Source of the DNA: Marinobacter denitrificans | GTDB taxonomy: Bacteria > Pseudomonadota > Gammaproteobacteria > Pseudomonadales > Oleiphilaceae | Length of the DNA: 64,000 nucleotides | Assembly (NCBI RefSeq): GCF_008795955.1 | Contig: NZ_VMHN01000011.1 | Coordinates: 1 to 64,000, forward strand | Reading direction: 5' to 3' | Shown here: piece after piece, positions 17,985 to 26,148 of the stretch | How the letters are laid out: every line of letters begins with the position of its first letter | Position numbering within the stretch: the first letter of the stretch is position 1 | Notes under the pieces: generated by a model | What the model saw: the letters and a program-made list of their open reading frames with translations, nothing else | Databases searched by the model: none | What the model was told of the DNA's origin: nothing | Made by a program: the position numbers and the translations under genes

Positions 17985-18253
17985 TTAAAAAAGCTGGCGC
18001 CGAGCGCTCCACAACGCCGTAGCATCTTCATTCGAAACCAGCCCGGTCTTCGGCACGGCGTCTTCCAGGCAATCCGCATTCGCTATGGTCAGTCCCCAGT
18101 CGAGTAGAGTCTGCGGGGTCGACAGCAAGGCCAAGTTCCGCTTATCGCCCAGAATGGCATGAACTCGGGGGTTGGGTGACCAAAAAACCAGTAGTTCAAT
18201 AGGTTGAGAGTGTTTTTGGGCTATTTTTCGCGCTTGTCTGCCAACCCTCTGAC
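17985..18253 (-). pseudogene. Decayed gene of an ATP-grasp-like conserved family
   Basis: A minus-strand frame of about 90 codons reads NPRVHAILGDKRNLALLSTP, LLDWGL and ALWSARRQLF before a stop. After one-base shifts it continues as FKPAAG and SKGVHQGDNTLK. A protein with VHAILGDKRNL and FFKPAxGYGSKxxxxGDKLT motifs is, from memory, a conserved ATP-grasp-like hypothetical. There is no start, and at least two frameshifts (one in a T6 tract). It sits at the left edge of the mobile island and may be the host gene disrupted by it. Confidence 0.5.
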
Positions 18254-18353
18254 AGCGGTAAAAGGGAAATTACAACAATCTTCAATACTGCACTTATCTA
18301 GGGTTTTGATTCCTCATGGATGCGAAATGGTTGAATTTGAGGAGCTGGGTCGC

Positions 18354-18671
18354 TCAGGCATGACCTGAATCATCATCAGTGGGGGCGCCCTCTGACTCCT
18401 CTTCCATCACTTCAGCAACGAGTTCTTCGGCTACAGGATCTGTCTCACCATCGTTCTCTCGAATTACTATATACCAGCCAAGAATCAACCCGACGACATT
18501 ATCCCCTGGGCCTTCTTCTAGGTGTTCTAAAAGAAGTCCCTCACTGCTTTCACAGATCTGCTTGACCACGTTCCAGTCGAATTCGATCTTGCCTGTCTCA
18601 AGGCGTTTGAGCCCGAGATCTGCGAAAGATAGATGATCCGGAATGACCACACGCGCCTTACGTTGCTCCAT
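18354..18671 (-). CDS. Small acidic protein of unknown function
   Basis: A 105-aa protein that I do not recognise. It has an N-terminal basic stretch (EQRKARVVIPDHLSFADLGL), one possible amphipathic or membrane-like segment (VVGLILGWYIVI) and a very acidic tail (EELVAEVMEEESEGAPTDDD). AAGGAGCTCTTCA precedes the ATG, which supports a real gene. It is the last of a minus-strand set of island genes. Confidence 0.55.
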   Translation of the reverse strand: MEQRKARVVIPDHLSFADLGLKRLETGKIEFDWNVVKQICESSEGLLLEHLEEGPGDNVVGLILGWYIVIRENDGETDPVAEELVAEVMEEESEGAPTDDDSGHA

Positions 18672-18783
18672 TGAAGAGCTCCTTGTTTATTCGGATGCTC
18701 AAACCTTAATCGTCCGTAGCTTATCGATCAAATTCATGTATCGCGTCCCAAAGACGAACTCCGAGCCATCGAGCCAGGCGTTC

Positions 18784-19398
18784 TCAATCTCCGATAAGCG
18801 CCCTCCTGCCGGCGGAGGTCAAAGGCTGGCGTTGCGTGAATACTTCGCGCCTTGATTTGTCGCTCAAAACAGCGTTCAGCTGGTAAACAACGCCGGCTGA
18901 TTTCGGATCGCCGTCCGAGTAAAAGAATGAGATCAGCTGGAGAGCATGAATGTCCGACAGCGGGATTCCCCCATTGTGACGAGATTGGCTCGATTCCTTC
19001 CCGAACTGCCCTGATTTGCGATCGAACACCGGCCGGCTTGCCGAGCGATAAAGAACGTAGACAATTGTGAGGTACCCGGGAATCAGGATGAACAGTGCGA
19101 TAAACGCAAACTTGCGCCAGGTGTCGACGACCAGAATCATCGGCAGGGTAATCAGAACAAGCATCACAGCCATCAGGATCTTCAGCGAGGATGGCAATGC
19201 AAATGTCAGAGCAAGTGGCCCGAGGGAAACGAGCCTCCGGCGTAGAAGCACGCTTTGCGTGTCCAGCGGAGACCATGAGACCTTGCTGGCAAAGTGGTCC
19301 GCATACTGACTTGTATCAACGGGCCCAGGATTAAAGCGATGTTTCATTCGAGCCCGAAACTCAGCCCACCCCAGAAATTTCAGCACAGTTTTCTTCAT
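18784..19398 (-). CDS. Two-helix membrane protein of unknown function
   Basis: A 204-aa protein. Residues about 60-80 and 95-118 are strongly hydrophobic (LKILMAVMLVLITLPMILVV; FAFIALFILIPGYLTIVYVL). A soluble C-terminal domain follows with ISFFYSDGDPKSAGVVYQLN, which resembles a PH-like or stress-sensing fold only loosely. The start ATG overlaps the upstream stop by 4 bases (ATGA), so it is coupled to the next membrane gene. No family was recognised. Confidence 0.6.
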   Translation of the reverse strand: MKKTVLKFLGWAEFRARMKHRFNPGPVDTSQYADHFASKVSWSPLDTQSVLLRRRLVSLGPLALTFALPSSLKILMAVMLVLITLPMILVVDTWRKFAFIALFILIPGYLTIVYVLYRSASRPVFDRKSGQFGKESSQSRHNGGIPLSDIHALQLISFFYSDGDPKSAGVVYQLNAVLSDKSRREVFTQRQPLTSAGRRALIGD

Positions 19399-19697
19399 GG
19401 CTTTGATTGCGACCAACGATGCCGATTACCAAGTGGTCTTGGGTTAACCAGGACGTTCAGGATCAGTAGTAAGACTAGATAAAGCAACATCCAGGGAGCC
19501 GACAACAGAAGCATCAGGGGCCACAGGTTGCTAGCCAGAAGGAATGCGATGATTGTGTACGCGGTTATGAGGGCGCCAACGACCGCTGAAACGACTGCAG
19601 CGGACATCAAATGGCCGCGAAGGACTCTCAAGCTGAAAAACTGGAGAATGACGTAGGCGGCAAAAGCCAGGAACAGCAGTTCAATCTTCAACGGCAC
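19395..19697 (-). CDS. Small polytopic membrane protein
   Basis: A 100-aa, very hydrophobic protein with three or four predicted helices (IELLFLAFAAYVILQFF, VVSAVVGALITAYTIIAFLL, WMLLYLVLLLILNVLV). It starts with GTG (or TTG 6 bases later) within the end of the upstream gene, and its stop overlaps the next ATG. It forms a tight three-gene unit with its neighbours. Function unknown. Confidence 0.6.
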   Translation of the reverse strand: MPLKIELLFLAFAAYVILQFFSLRVLRGHLMSAAVVSAVVGALITAYTIIAFLLASNLWPLMLLLSAPWMLLYLVLLLILNVLVNPRPLGNRHRWSQSKP

Positions 19698-19986
19698 TCC
19701 TGATCTTTCTGCCGACGTCTATCAAGTCTAGGAGAGACTCATGAGTTTCATCCAGCTGAGTTGGGTGGATGCTCACCGATCCGTAGCCACCATCAGGAGT
19801 GATTGCGTAGGCTGCCACTCTAAATGCCTCTATCCCTGACGATAGAACGGCAATCACATCCGAATTAGATTCCGCAACAATGGCACAGTGACCTGTGTAC
19901 CCGGCGGGCAGGTAACTGGTTGCCACCACGCCGCCAATTTGATCTGCGACCTGTGCGATCACGATTCCACTAATTTGGGTCTTCAA
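19681..19986 (-). CDS. Soluble protein of unknown function
   Basis: A 101-aa protein with alternating beta-type segments (ISGIVIAQVADQIGGVVATS, SDVIAVLSSGIEAFRVAAYA) and a helical tail. The start appears to be TTG with only a weak ribosome site. It is first in a three-gene unit with two membrane proteins and is transcribed away from the DsbA-like gene. No family recognised. Confidence 0.5.
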   Translation of the reverse strand: MKTQISGIVIAQVADQIGGVVATSYLPAGYTGHCAIVAESNSDVIAVLSSGIEAFRVAAYAITPDGGYGSVSIHPTQLDETHESLLDLIDVGRKIRSAVED

Positions 19987-20145
19987 AGTCAGGGTCTGCC
20001 TTTAAGTGGGCCAGTCAAATCACCAGCTATTTCTGTTTGAAAATAACTGCTGGAATTCTACTGTTAGGGACAATGCCCGGCGGAAAACAAAAGGTCATGC
20101 CTACCTGACCGTTTGAACCTTATTAATCGGTCCTGAGCCGATAGG

Positions 20146-20952
20146 ATGGTGAAAATTTATTCCGGACCTTTTATTATGCCCAAACTCTCGCAAGTAGCTG
20201 TCTTCGCGGCTCTTGGCGTTCTCTCGCTGAGCCACGCTCACCACTTTTCAGAGATTAAAGCGCTCAAACAAGGGCAATCTCAGGTCAAGCAGACGCTTAC
20301 AAGCAATGAAGTCGTGTCCATCGTGGATCAGAGGTTGGGCCTTGCCGAACAAAGGCTGGCAAAGAACGCTTTTCAAGCTCTCATCGGAGAATATGAATTG
20401 GCCTCCCCTCAAACACCTGAAGACCGGCTCGTATACGGCAACCTGAACGCTCGCCTCACCATGCAGGAATTTAGCGATATTGAGTGCCCGTTTTGCCGCA
20501 AAATGCATAGTGGATTGAAGTCGGTCGTTGATAACTCCCGCGGCGTCGTCAACTGGGAATTCAAGCATTTCCCTTTAAGCGGTCATAACCCGTCGGCCGC
20601 CATGCAAGCCAAAGCCGTCGAGTGCGTGCGAGAGTCCTATGGCAACCAGGTTGCCTGGGCTGCCCTTGACCAATTTTTCGAGAAAACTCGAAGCAATGGT
20701 CAGGGGGTGGGTGATCTGCCGACGTTTGCCAGATCGATGGGCTTGAGTGGCAAAGCGATGGAGCTCTGCCTGGATTCAGAGGCCCACGAAGACCGAATCT
20801 CCGGGGATTATCGTGAGGGATCCAAGCTAGGTATTAGCGGAACACCCGCTCTGAGAATTCTTGATCACAAAACCGGTCGTGATTACCTCATCAAAGGCTA
20901 TAAAACGCCAGAGCAGCTGGCCCAAGCCCTTCAGCAGATTCTTGGGAGCTGA
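20146..20952 (+). CDS. DsbA/DsbG-like thiol-disulfide protein
   Basis: A periplasmic thioredoxin-fold protein (268 aa from this start; ATG 20176 giving 258 aa is an alternative). The N-terminus is a signal peptide (LSQVAVFAALGVLSLSHAHH). After a helical linker comes the catalytic ECPFC motif (C114-C117), the inserted helical domain and the cis-Pro loop GISGTPALRI. It probably oxidises or isomerises disulfides of island-encoded envelope proteins; DsbC-like proteins are common in conjugative elements. It is coupled to a downstream small gene. Confidence 0.85.
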   Translation: MVKIYSGPFIMPKLSQVAVFAALGVLSLSHAHHFSEIKALKQGQSQVKQTLTSNEVVSIVDQRLGLAEQRLAKNAFQALIGEYELASPQTPEDRLVYGNLNARLTMQEFSDIECPFCRKMHSGLKSVVDNSRGVVNWEFKHFPLSGHNPSAAMQAKAVECVRESYGNQVAWAALDQFFEKTRSNGQGVGDLPTFARSMGLSGKAMELCLDSEAHEDRISGDYREGSKLGISGTPALRILDHKTGRDYLIKGYKTPEQLAQALQQILGS

Positions 20953-21185
20953 TGTGGCAATTTACTTTATTGTCGGCCAAGGCCCCCTATGAGCCGGACA
21001 TTCTCACCCCTGTTGCCCACCATACTCTGACTGTCCTGGACGCAGACCAGAATCTTGTTTTTGAAATGCCGGCGCCTAAATCCGGTTGGTCACAATGGAT
21101 GCTGGAATCTGTGACAGCGCATCTCATTTTGCCTGAGTTGGATGCTTTTCTCGGAGATACATGGGTGGGGTCGACAGAGATTTGA
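20952..21185 (+). CDS. Small protein coupled to the DsbA-like gene
   Basis: A 77-aa protein (LTVLDADQNLVFEMPAPKSG, WMLESVTAHLILPELDAFLG) of unknown function. Its ATG shares one base with the upstream stop (TGATG), a classic termination-reinitiation arrangement, so it is made with the DsbA-like protein. No signal peptide or membrane helix is seen. Confidence 0.55.
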   Translation: MWQFTLLSAKAPYEPDILTPVAHHTLTVLDADQNLVFEMPAPKSGWSQWMLESVTAHLILPELDAFLGDTWVGSTEI

Positions 21186-21337
21186 GAGTAATCGGGCCCA
21201 GCCGTTGAAGCCGGGGCTGCGTTAAGCAGCGTTCGATTTTCCATAATCTGAGATTATGCGCAGTGGGTTTGCGCCTAGCACAAGCACGCCACCAGAGCCG
21301 GCAAAGAGGTCAAAGGCACGTCCGTGTGCCCGTATCG

Positions 21338-21454
21338 CTATTTTTGCTTCCGAGACGATTTGCTCTTTTCCCCCACGGTTTCCCGCGGGTGTTTCTTGGC
21401 AAAGGTCTCGGTTACATAACGGCCCGTTACAGCGCTTCGGTATTTTTTGGACAT
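21338..21454 (-). CDS. 38-aa basic protein (YRSAVTGRYVT family)
   Basis: A very short gene encoding MSKKYRSAVTGRYVTETFAK followed by KHPRETVGEKSKSS and a basic tail. The YRSAVTGRYVTxxxAxxxPxTTVxEK pattern recurs, from memory, in short proteins on phages and mobile elements, sometimes misannotated as transporters. GAGGTGACGC precedes the ATG. The longer frame covering it (21222-21461, with a chance DLFAGSG) is its shadow. The highly basic composition suggests nucleic-acid or ribosome contact. Confidence 0.7.
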   Translation of the reverse strand: MSKKYRSAVTGRYVTETFAKKHPRETVGEKSKSSRKQK

Positions 21455-21486
21455 GCGTCACCTCACATGAATGAAAAGATTTTAGT

Positions 21487-21511
21487 GATGCCGAGGGATG
21501 CCCTCGGCATC
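21487..21511. terminator. 10-bp perfect hairpin
   Basis: GATGCCGAGG and CCTCGGCATC form a perfect 10-bp stem with a 5-nt loop between the 38-aa gene and the structured RNA region. On the minus strand it lies 33 bases upstream of that gene's start, so it could be a leader structure instead of a terminator. Confidence 0.45.
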
Positions 21512-21547
21512 GTCCTCATTTAGTGGTTTGGCCAACTCCGGAAATGG

Positions 21548-21842
21548 GCGCAAACACGCTGGAGCGTGCCATTGACCATTCGGAAGTAAGCTCGAACGTA
21601 GACAGCGGGTCTGATGACCATGGCTGATCTCCTGTACGAGATAGCCAGTGAGGTGATGGGCGCTTCGTCACAGACTGGGACCTTATAACCAATTGGTCTT
21701 GGCAGGAAAATCCTCAGTTTTGTACTATGCTCTTCCTACCAGCCTCACTGGCTGGTGGATTTCGGTAAGGGCCTTTCCGCCAAGATTGATCCCTTACCCC
21801 TTGCTTGCTAAAAACCTCAGGACTCAACCCCTGGGGTTTTTT
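21548..21842 (+). ncRNA. Highly structured RNA candidate
   Basis: No protein is encoded, but stems crowd this stretch. They are CACGCT/AGCGTG near 21554, GGCT-ATCTC/GAGAT-AGCC (about 21622-21646), ACCAGCC/GGCTGGT (21738-21744/21750-21756), GGTAAGGG/CCCTTACC (21764-21771/21791-21798) and a final terminator. AGCCAGTGAGG (21643-21653) is perfectly complementary to CCTCACTGGCT (21743-21753), allowing an alternative fold. A promoter with TTGGCA (21699), 18-base spacer and TACTAT (21723) would give a transcript of about 108 nt from 21735. No Rfam class was recognised. Confidence 0.5.
21810..21842. terminator. Bidirectional intrinsic terminator
   Basis: AAAACCTCAGG pairs with CCCTGGGGTTTT across a short loop, with T-runs on both strands. 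On the plus strand it ends the candidate RNA. On the minus strand it could end the restriction operon, whose last gene stops about 235 bases away. Confidence 0.7.
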
Positions 21843-21963
21843 ATTGCCTGAAAATCAAGCAACACCTCGATGATACAAGATATGGTGACGGAAACAATAA
21901 GGTCATCATGAAAGAAACATGCCTGTGAATATCGAATTTTAGTTAAAACAGATGCTTAACGAT

Positions 21964-22001
21964 TTATCCACACTTATGTGCATAACAAAATGTTATCAAC
22001 A
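21964..22001. promoter_or_regulatory. Cluster of three DnaA boxes
   Basis: TTATCCACA (21964-21972, perfect), TTATGCACA on the minus strand (21977-21985, perfect to TTATNCACA) and TTATCAACA (21993-22001, one mismatch) lie within 38 AT-rich bases. Such density is expected at origins or DnaA-controlled promoters. The region between the terminator (21842) and the operon end (22077) holds no gene. Confidence 0.5.
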
Positions 22002-22076
22002 TGTTGTGTTTGTGAATTCAGAGCGGTGAGCAAATGATGGCGAACAGGACGTCCTACTCTGTCGAGACAGACTTTT

Positions 22077-22889
22077 CTATGCTTCCGCCTCGCCCAGAGA
22101 GGCTTCCCATTGATCCAGGATATCGTCCAGCTTTGCGTGTTTGATTTGTTCCTTGAGCTCGTCAGAAGGGTTGGTAGCCAGAGCGATTGATCGGAAAAAA
22201 GACTCCATTAACGCATGCAGATCGAAAGCGTCCCCTTTGTCTTGATTAGCCATTTTTTTGCGTTTTGCGCCCAAAAACAGACTGTAGAACCAGAACCACA
22301 CCCCTGCACTCCAACTGACACGGCGTATTATTTTCTCAAGATTAACAATGAATTCTTGGAGTGTTCTCTCGTTCGATGATTCGAGTTCTTTTTGTCCGAT
22401 CGCGCTTACCAGCGCTGCCTCTTCGCTATCGGGCAGTGCCTCAGTCATTGCAGCGGCTATGTTCGTCAGGTTTTCTGATAACTTGGGGAGAAGCTTCATT
22501 CCGCGAACGCGGTGAGCCAACAGAGGATTGAATCTTGAGTAGTTGTATAGAGCCGTCTCATAGCTGTCGAGCAACTTTGGGTCTGCCCTGACCAAGCCAT
22601 CCATCAGCGTTGTAAGAATAGTGGCGAAGTATTCCTTTGGAAACTCATTGACCATAATGCTTTTCAAATTCGGTCTGTCTCCAAGTATTTTCTTGAACTC
22701 GCCCTGGAATTCATCCACCGCCGCATTCAGTTTTGGGCGTTCGATCAGTAGTTCGTGCCGTATTTCCAGCAAGTGAAAAAGCAAGACACGAGAGCCTTCG
22801 CGGCGCTCCAGACTCAACTTCCAAAAGTAACCAATGACGGCTAGCCCCGCGGTTACGAGTATCCCTACATCAAACACTATTTCTTGCAT
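22077..22889 (-). CDS. Membrane-anchored protein at the end of the hsd operon
   Basis: A 270-aa protein of unknown function. One N-terminal helix (EIVFDVGILVTAGLAVIGYF) anchors it. The long cytoplasmic part is helical and charged (LLFHLLEIRHELLIERPKLN) with a second possible hydrophobic hairpin SWSAGVWFWFYSLFLGAKRK. ATG 22889 follows AGGAATAACA, 31 bases after the hsdR stop, so it is part of the type I restriction operon. It could be an accessory or membrane-linked defence factor; that is speculation. Confidence 0.6.
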   Translation of the reverse strand: MQEIVFDVGILVTAGLAVIGYFWKLSLERREGSRVLLFHLLEIRHELLIERPKLNAAVDEFQGEFKKILGDRPNLKSIMVNEFPKEYFATILTTLMDGLVRADPKLLDSYETALYNYSRFNPLLAHRVRGMKLLPKLSENLTNIAAAMTEALPDSEEAALVSAIGQKELESSNERTLQEFIVNLEKIIRRVSWSAGVWFWFYSLFLGAKRKKMANQDKGDAFDLHALMESFFRSIALATNPSDELKEQIKHAKLDDILDQWEASLGEAEA

Positions 22890-22920
22890 TGTTATTCCTG
22901 CCCTCACCACAAGGCTACGA

Positions 22921-25900
22921 TTATGACGAGGCGTCGTTAAACGTCTCTTTGTGAGACGGATTCTTGAGAAGGCTAAGAATTAGCAGTGCGAACGCTCTCT
23001 GTTTTGGTTCACTCTCCAATATTTCCATCGATAATTTTTCATGGTCCGTCATGGAATCCAGCACCAGATCAGTTAGCCGCTTTGGAAGCAATCCGTGCAT
23101 CACTTGATCCGGTGAGTGGACGTCTACCTGTGCCATCACGGCTTCATCTCGGCGAACCCGGTCAGCAATCCCGTTCGCAAAATGAAGCTGATCCTCATCG
23201 CTGACTTCAGCTCCGAAGATGTCATTCAGCTTTTCGATGATTTTGGACAGACGTTCTTTCTCCGGATCGTGTGGCTTTCCGGTGCCGACACCCGTAATCG
23301 GATCCAGTCCGTCCGAATCGTCCTCACCTTCTAGCCGAAGCTCATGCTCCTTGCGCTTGGTGATCCGGTAATGGCTCAGTTCCAGCTCTGAAATATCGAT
23401 TTCGTCCTCATCTAAAATTTCCTGGCGCAGCAACGGCAGCAGGTGCTTGGCAAAAACGCATAGCTGTTCCAGCTCCGGATCCTCAAAAAACACAATCTGG
23501 GACAAGAATTCATAAGCGCGAACAAAGCTGCCCAGGTTCTTCTTGAACAGGTCCAGCTGATCGAGGCCTTCACCAATCTCTTTTAGAGAAGCGTCGGCCT
23601 GCTTCAAGCCAATTGCATTCCCATCAGCCTCAGCCTGTTTCCGGGCGGCTCGGACCTGAGCTCGTTCGTCACGAAGCAGCTTGTATCGCTTGTTGAAGCG
23701 CTCCCGGGCAGGCTGACAGTAATAGCTAAGCTTGGAAGATTCGGCCTTAGGGTCGAAAAATGCCCGCGCAAAAGCCTCCACCTCGTCCCAGTGGTACACC
23801 TGCTCGCCATCCAGCGCTTCTTGGATGTCATAGACCACCTGGGCGTCTGAAACCCCGGTCAACTCCGCCTTGTTGTAGTACGGCAGGAAGGAATCGAGGA
23901 TATCCTGGGCATCGTTGATGAAGTCCAAGATGAAGGTCTCCTTGCCAGGAAACAGCCGATTCAGGCGCGAGAGCGTCTGTACGCACTCCACACCCTTGAG
24001 TTTCTTGTCGACGTACATGGCGCAGAGCTTCGGCTGGTCGAAGCCAGTCTGATACTTGTTGGCGACCAGCATCACGTTGTATTCGTCGGTGTCGAACGCC
24101 CTGGCGTGATCCCGGCCATTCAGGCCCGGGTTCAAAAGACTGCTGGTTTCGGTGACTTCTTCCGGGATAACGTTATCGGGTGGCAGGCTTCCTGAAAAGG
24201 CAACCAGAGGGTGAACGTCCTGGTAGCCCTGATCTTTGATGTACTGCTGCATCGCCAACTGGTACCGCACAGCCTCCTGCCGACTGCTGGTGACCACCAT
24301 GGCTTTAGCCTGGCAATCCAGCAGGTGCCGGACATTCTCGCGGAAGTGCTCGACGATCACCTCAACCTTCTGGCTGATGTTATAGGGGTGCAGTCGCACC
24401 CACTTGGCCAACGTGGTTCGGGCCTTCTTGGAGTCGACCTCATCGTCATCCGCATCCGGATGGGCAAGCTTCCACGCTACAGCATACGTGGTATAGCGCC
24501 GGAGCACATCGAGAATGAACCCTTCCTCGATCGCCTGGCGCATGGAGTACACATGGAATGGCTCTGGCTTGTTGGACTCGCTCCGTGGCTGAGAGGGATC
24601 TGGTTCACGACCAAACAGCTCAATGGTCTTGGCCTTTGGAGTCGCCGTAAAGGCATAGTAGCTGATCTGTTGGCTCGGTTGACGGGCGGAGACGGCGGCA
24701 TCCAGCAATTCCTCCGCACTGATTTCCTCCCCTTCGGGCAATTCGCCACCCAGGATGGCCTTCAGTTTGGTGGCCGACGAGCCGGTTTGTGACGAGTGTG
24801 CCTCGTCGGCAATCACAGCGTATCGTCCAGACGCCAGCTTGGGGTACTTCTTCAGCGCATCGAATAATGCCGGGAAGGTCTGGATCGTCACGATGATGAT
24901 CCGGGTCTGCTCGGCCAGCGCTTCGGCCAGCTGCTCGGATTTACTCTGGTTGCCCAAGTCGCGATTGATGGGGCGCACGACGCCCTGAGCGTGTTCAAAC
25001 TGGTATATCGTGTCCTGCAGCTGACTATCCAGCACCGTTCTGTCGGTTACCACGATAACTGAGCTGAACAGCTTGTTTCCGTCGTGATCGTAGAGCTGGG
25101 CCAGTTGATGGGCTGACCAGGCGATGGAGTTGGATTTACCGGAGCCTGCGCTGTGCTGGATGAGATAGCGCTTACCGGCGCCTTCGTCCCGGGTCGCCTG
25201 AATCAGCTGGTTGACTACATCCCACTGGTGGTACCGGGGAAAGATCAGCGTTTCCTTGGTCTTCCGGTTTCCGTGGAAGTCTTCTTCGGTTTTCTTCTCC
25301 AGGTGCAGGAATCGGCCGATGACCTTGAGCCAGGCGTCTTTCTGGAACAACTGCTCCCACAAGTAATCCGTAGCGTAGCTGCCTTCATCTTCAGCTCGGG
25401 GGTTCCCCGCCCCACCGTCTGCGGTGCCTCGGTTAAACGGCAGAAAAAACGTGTCCTTGCCGTTCAGCCGGGTGGTCATGGCGGCTTCGTCCTGACTGAC
25501 CGCGAAATGCACTAGCGCTCCACGCTTGAAGGTCAGCAGCGGTTCGGGCTTTCGCGTTATCGGATCTTTAACCGGTCGGTCCTTTTTGTACTGGCGCTTG
25601 GCGTGCTCCACGGTTTGCTTGAACTCGCTTTTGAGCTCCAGTGTCGCCGTCGGAATCCCGTTCACGAAGAGCACCAGGTCCAGCCGAGGATTATATTCTC
25701 CGGTTTTAGCGTGGGGTGAGTAGGATACTTCCTCCACCACGCGCAACCGGTTAGCGCTATATCGGCGCTCTGTATCCGGGTTCATACTGTGATCCGGCTT
25801 GAAACTGCAAAGATCGACCTTCACACCCGGTACTTTGAAGCCATGGCGGAGCACGTCGAGGGTGCCCTTTTTCTCCAGCTCTCGAACGGTTTTCTGGATG

Positions 25901-26103
25901 ATCACTTTTCCCGGGTTCTGAGGATTGCCCTTGCAAAACTTTTCCCAGCGATCCGGCCAGGCATCCTGAAAGTAACCAATCAGGTCTTCCGGATACAGGG
26001 CATGTGCCTTGTCGTACTCCGACGCCTTGCCGACCAGCCAGCCCTCATCACTTAGAGCAGCAATGATGTCGTTCTGGAACGCTCTCTCTCGGCTGTCAGC
26101 CAT
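22921..26103 (-). CDS. hsdR: Type I restriction enzyme, R subunit
   Basis: A 1060-aa motor-nuclease. The N-terminal PD-(D/E)xK nuclease shows D142 in LDLVLFVNG and E156-L-K158 in ATLELKS. The SF2 translocase has Walker A QHSAGSGKS (316-324), DEAH box 433-436 (VIADEAHSSQTG), the FTATP motif and the VTxxYQTGFDxPxL-like AN-KYQTGFDQPKLC motif. A helical C-terminal domain binds HsdM2S. With HsdM and HsdS it cuts unmethylated DNA after ATP-driven translocation. GAGGAGTAGTC precedes the ATG. All key residues seen are intact. Confidence 0.95.
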   Translation of the reverse strand: MADSRERAFQNDIIAALSDEGWLVGKASEYDKAHALYPEDLIGYFQDAWPDRWEKFCKGNPQNPGKVIIQKTVRELEKKGTLDVLRHGFKVPGVKVDLCSFKPDHSMNPDTERRYSANRLRVVEEVSYSPHAKTGEYNPRLDLVLFVNGIPTATLELKSEFKQTVEHAKRQYKKDRPVKDPITRKPEPLLTFKRGALVHFAVSQDEAAMTTRLNGKDTFFLPFNRGTADGGAGNPRAEDEGSYATDYLWEQLFQKDAWLKVIGRFLHLEKKTEEDFHGNRKTKETLIFPRYHQWDVVNQLIQATRDEGAGKRYLIQHSAGSGKSNSIAWSAHQLAQLYDHDGNKLFSSVIVVTDRTVLDSQLQDTIYQFEHAQGVVRPINRDLGNQSKSEQLAEALAEQTRIIIVTIQTFPALFDALKKYPKLASGRYAVIADEAHSSQTGSSATKLKAILGGELPEGEEISAEELLDAAVSARQPSQQISYYAFTATPKAKTIELFGREPDPSQPRSESNKPEPFHVYSMRQAIEEGFILDVLRRYTTYAVAWKLAHPDADDDEVDSKKARTTLAKWVRLHPYNISQKVEVIVEHFRENVRHLLDCQAKAMVVTSSRQEAVRYQLAMQQYIKDQGYQDVHPLVAFSGSLPPDNVIPEEVTETSSLLNPGLNGRDHARAFDTDEYNVMLVANKYQTGFDQPKLCAMYVDKKLKGVECVQTLSRLNRLFPGKETFILDFINDAQDILDSFLPYYNKAELTGVSDAQVVYDIQEALDGEQVYHWDEVEAFARAFFDPKAESSKLSYYCQPARERFNKRYKLLRDERAQVRAARKQAEADGNAIGLKQADASLKEIGEGLDQLDLFKKNLGSFVRAYEFLSQIVFFEDPELEQLCVFAKHLLPLLRQEILDEDEIDISELELSHYRITKRKEHELRLEGEDDSDGLDPITGVGTGKPHDPEKERLSKIIEKLNDIFGAEVSDEDQLHFANGIADRVRRDEAVMAQVDVHSPDQVMHGLLPKRLTDLVLDSMTDHEKLSMEILESEPKQRAFALLILSLLKNPSHKETFNDASS

Positions 26104-26148
26104 GACTACTCCTCGTATCCTTCAAACCGTTTGGCGACCGATTCGCGC

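Noticed and set aside
21222..21461. Minus-strand frame containing DLFAGSG, a methyltransferase-like motif
   Set aside because: It begins with GTG over the better supported 38-aa gene and the motif stands alone, so it is a coincidence.
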